A program made the position numbers and the translations under genes. Under the pieces are notes generated by a model. That model was given only the letters and a program-made list of their open reading frames with translations, ran no database searches and was not told the origin of the DNA. 8,811 nt of DNA from the NCBI GenBank assembly GCA_022565015.1, contig JADFKI010000155.1, forward strand, positions 1-8,811. The letters run 5' to 3'. Of the stretch, positions 6,528-8,811 are shown piece by piece; the stretch's first letter is position 1, and each line of letters opens with the position of its first letter. Source of the DNA: Chloroflexota bacterium (GTDB taxonomy: Bacteria > Chloroflexota > Dehalococcoidia > Lucifugimonadales > JADFKI01).

Positions 6528-6991
6528 CACAGATCAGCGCTCCACGTAGGCAGCTCCTCTTGGGCTACGGCGCCTCTCTCCTGGCAGCCGTCGCGTACGG
6601 CTCGGTTGCGGTCGTAGGCCGGAAGATCGTGATCGACTTCGCTCCTCCCCTCGTTGCTACCTCGTTCTCGATGATATTCGGCACCATGATTTTGTTCGCT
6701 CTTTTTCACCGGCAGTTCGCGGCCGACATCGCCGCGAAGACCCCAGGACGGGCCTGGCTGTTCGTTGCGATTGCCGGGGGCTCCGCGACGTGGGGAGTGA
6801 CTTTTTGGTTTCTCGCACTGAAAGAGGCGCCCGTCGTGCTGGTCGCTCCTCTCGCGGGGACATACCCCCTGATGGCGGCAGTCCTGGCGAGCATCTTCCT
6901 GCGACGGCTGGAGAGGGTGACCTGGCAGACGTTCGCGGGAGCCGCCCTGGTGGTTGGCGGCGCCATCTTGATCACGTTTGGGGTACAGTAG
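6524..6991 (+). CDS. EamA/DMT-family transporter, C-terminal half
   Basis: This is a 155-residue, about five-helix membrane protein equal to a second EamA domain. A short basic N-terminus (SAPRRQ) precedes helix one (about 11-32). The segment ALKEAPVVLVAPLAGTYPLMAAVLASIFLRR (98-128) and the final VVGGAILITFG helix are the typical repeat ending. The start ATG is contained in the ATGA overlap with the upstream half, and no good Shine-Dalgarno precedes it. Production therefore likely depends on termination-reinitiation coupling. Joined to its neighbour it makes about 295 residues, the usual full-length 10-TM DMT size, with the break exactly at the linker between repeats. purL follows 11 nt after the stop. 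The transported compound cannot be named. Confidence 0.8.
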   Translation: MTQISAPRRQLLLGYGASLLAAVAYGSVAVVGRKIVIDFAPPLVATSFSMIFGTMILFALFHRQFAADIAAKTPGRAWLFVAIAGGSATWGVTFWFLALKEAPVVLVAPLAGTYPLMAAVLASIFLRRLERVTWQTFAGAALVVGGAILITFGVQ

Positions 6992-7002
6992 GTCTGTAGA
7001 TT

Positions 7003-8811
7003 ATGCCTGTTACTAAGGAAGCACTAGACCAGCTCGCGCTGTCCGAGGCGGAGTACGAGGCCATCGTCGAGCGGCTTGGCCGAGAGCCCAACGAGCTCGA
7101 GCTCGGGCTGTTCGGTTCGTTGTGGAGCGAGCACTGCGGTTACAAGCACTCCAAGCCGCTCCTGCGACTGCTGCCGAGCGAAAGTCCGAGGCTCATGGTC
7201 GAGCCCGGCGCCGAAAACGCGGGCGTCGTGGACATCGGAGACGGCCTGGCGATCGTCATGAAGATCGAGTCCCACAACCATCCCTCGGCGATAGAGCCGT
7301 ACCAGGGAGCGGCCACGGGCGTGGGCGGGATCGTCCGCGACATCTTCGCCATGGGCGCGAGGCCGATCGCACTTCTAAACTCTCTGAGGTTTGGACCGCT
7401 CACCGATGCCCGAAATCGCTACCTGTTCGAAGGGGTGGTGTCGGGGATATCGGGGTACGGCAACTGCATAGGCATCCCCAACGTGGGCGGCGAGGTCGTC
7501 TTTTCGCCATCTTATTCGGGGAACCCGCTGGTAAACGCGATGTGCGTGGGGATATTGAATCGGGGCGAGCTGGTACACTCCGCAGCCGGAGGCGCGGGAA
7601 ACCTCCTGATGCTCGTGGGCGCCGACACCGGCCGTGACGGCATTCACGGCGCTTCGGGGCTTGCTTCCAGGACGTTCGAGGATGATCGCGAGCTTCGCCC
7701 GACGGTACAGGTCGGCAACCCGTTTCTGGAGAAGGTGCTGATCGAGGCCTGCCTTGAAGTCGCCAGGACCGATCACTTCGTCGGCATCCAGGACCTCGGA
7801 GCGGCGGGACTCACCAGCGCCGCCGTCGAATCGGCAGCCGGCGGCGGCAGCGGCATCGAGCTCGACGTAGCGAAGATACCTCGGCGTGACACGGGCATGA
7901 CGCCCTATGAGGTCATGCTCTCAGAGTCCCAGGAGAGGATGCTCATCATCGTAAAGGCGGGCCACGAAGACCAGGTGCGAGCAATCTTCGACAAATGGGA
8001 CCTTCAGTCGACCGTAATCGGCAGGGTCACGGACGACGGCAACGCCCGAATATTCGATTCCAATGTTAAGGAGGGCGAGCTTCCAGTAGATCTACTCACG
8101 GACCCGCCACTCTATCGGCTCCAGGGCGTAAAGCCCGATTGGATGAAGGCTCTCCAGAGCTACGACCTGAGTAAGGTGCCGCTCCCCGATGAGAGCCCGG
8201 AAGACATACTGTTGCGCCTGCTTGCGTCGCCCAACATAGCCTGTAAGGAGTCGGTCTACCGGCAGTACGACCACCAGGTGCAGACCAACACCGTGGTTGC
8301 GCCGGGAGGCGATGCCGCCGTGCTCAGACTGAAAGGCACGAAGAAGGCCATTGCCCTGGCAACCGACGGCAACGGGCGCATATGCTACCTCGATCCCTTC
8401 GTAGGCGGACAGATAGCCGTTGCCGAGGCGTGTCGCAATATCTCGTGTGTCGGCGCGGAGCCTATCGCCTTGACCGACTGCCTGAACTTCGGAAACCCGG
8501 AGCGTCCCGAGGTCTACTACCAGCTCGAAGAGGTGATTAAGGGAATGGCCGAGGCAAGCCGTGCGCTTGAAGCGCCGGTCATCAGCGGCAACGTCAGCCT
8601 GTACAACGAGACGCATGGAACGGCGATCTACCCTACGCCTGTGATTGGCTCCCTGGGCCTGCTCGAAGACGTCGAGGCGCATGTGAACATCGGATTCCAT
8701 GGAGAAGGTGATGTCGTAGTGCTCCTGGGCGCCAATGCCATGGAGGGTACGCCGCGGAGCCTCGCCGGCACCGAGTATCTGGAGGTGGTCCACGGACTCG
8801 TCGCCGGCCGG
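7003..8811 (+). CDS. purL: Phosphoribosylformylglycinamidine synthase subunit PurL (3' end cut by window)
   Basis: PurL is the ATP-dependent synthetase subunit that converts FGAR plus ammonia from PurQ into FGAM. The 603 codons present run open to the window edge. Small-type PurL proteins are usually about 720-760 residues, so roughly the last fifth is missing. Key parts are visible: WSEHCGYKHSK (41-51) with the conserved His44; ESHNHPSAIEPYQGAATGVGG (89-109), the ATP/substrate loop, followed by IVRDIFAMGARPIA; GIPNVGGE (157-164); GIQDLGAAGLTSA (261-273); ALATDGNGR (451-459); and LNFGNPERPE (494-503). The short N-terminus confirms the small form, which works with separate PurQ and PurS. It starts 11 nt after the transporter half with only a weak ribosome binding site, so it is probably translated as part of the purQ-DMT-DMT-purL message. 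Confidence 0.96.
   Translation, partial: MPVTKEALDQLALSEAEYEAIVERLGREPNELELGLFGSLWSEHCGYKHSKPLLRLLPSESPRLMVEPGAENAGVVDIGDGLAIVMKIESHNHPSAIEPYQGAATGVGGIVRDIFAMGARPIALLNSLRFGPLTDARNRYLFEGVVSGISGYGNCIGIPNVGGEVVFSPSYSGNPLVNAMCVGILNRGELVHSAAGGAGNLLMLVGADTGRDGIHGASGLASRTFEDDRELRPTVQVGNPFLEKVLIEACLEVARTDHFVGIQDLGAAGLTSAAVESAAGGGSGIELDVAKIPRRDTGMTPYEVMLSESQERMLIIVKAGHEDQVRAIFDKWDLQSTVIGRVTDDGNARIFDSNVKEGELPVDLLTDPPLYRLQGVKPDWMKALQSYDLSKVPLPDESPEDILLRLLASPNIACKESVYRQYDHQVQTNTVVAPGGDAAVLRLKGTKKAIALATDGNGRICYLDPFVGGQIAVAEACRNISCVGAEPIALTDCLNFGNPERPEVYYQLEEVIKGMAEASRALEAPVISGNVSLYNETHGTAIYPTPVIGSLGLLEDVEAHVNIGFHGEGDVVVLLGANAMEGTPRSLAGTEYLEVVHGLVAGR

Noticed and set aside
7092..7105. 14-bp perfect palindrome CGAGCTCGAGCTCG
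   Set aside because: It lies inside purL and simply encodes the ELEL repeat with the preferred GAG/CTC codons; a binding site is not supported.
8092..8793. 233-codon minus-strand open frame opposite purL
   Set aside because: The plus frame is continuous PurL with conserved motifs throughout this stretch.

Overview
The window looks like ordinary bacterial chromosome: moderately GC-rich, densely packed, with two divergent gene clusters separated by a control region of about 170 bases (3208-3378). Nothing in it fixes the taxon. The small-type PurL, separate PurQ, a YqeY protein and the general style of the proteins suggest a deep-branching monoderm-like lineage. Chloroflexota (Dehalococcoidia/SAR202 type) is my best guess, but it is an inference only.

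Left half, minus strand (3207 down to 112): a metal-uptake operon read in the order fur-family regulator, substrate-binding protein (znuA-like), ATPase (znuC-like), permease (znuB-like). Spacing is tight: 30 nt, a 10-nt overlap, then 4 nt. The regulator carries the full set of Fur-family metal ligands. Its start region overlaps a Fur-like 9-1-9 inverted repeat (3198-3216) and a second palindrome (3213-3228). This fits a self-regulated Zn (or Mn) uptake operon. Bases 1-111, downstream of the operon, hold no gene and no clear terminator.

Right half, plus strand: gltX (glutamyl-tRNA synthetase) comes first, behind a leader region with an 8-bp GC-rich hairpin and an extended -10 element. After an 85-nt gap with an almost perfect sigma70-type promoter (TTGACA, 17 nt, TATACT) comes a tightly packed run: yqeY, purQ, two half-size (5-TM) EamA/DMT transporter genes, and purL, which is cut by the window end. 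PurQ and PurL are the glutaminase and synthetase subunits of FGAM synthase in purine synthesis. The third subunit gene usual for this type, purS, is not in the window.

No mobile element, CRISPR array, RNA gene or defence system is visible, and I found no convincing new biological system. The points most worth a second look are the DMT transporter split into two ATGA-overlapping halves inside the pur cluster, the putative metal-responsive operator, the apparent four-His metal site in the binding protein, the LSIGQ signature in the ATPase, and the structured gltX leader.
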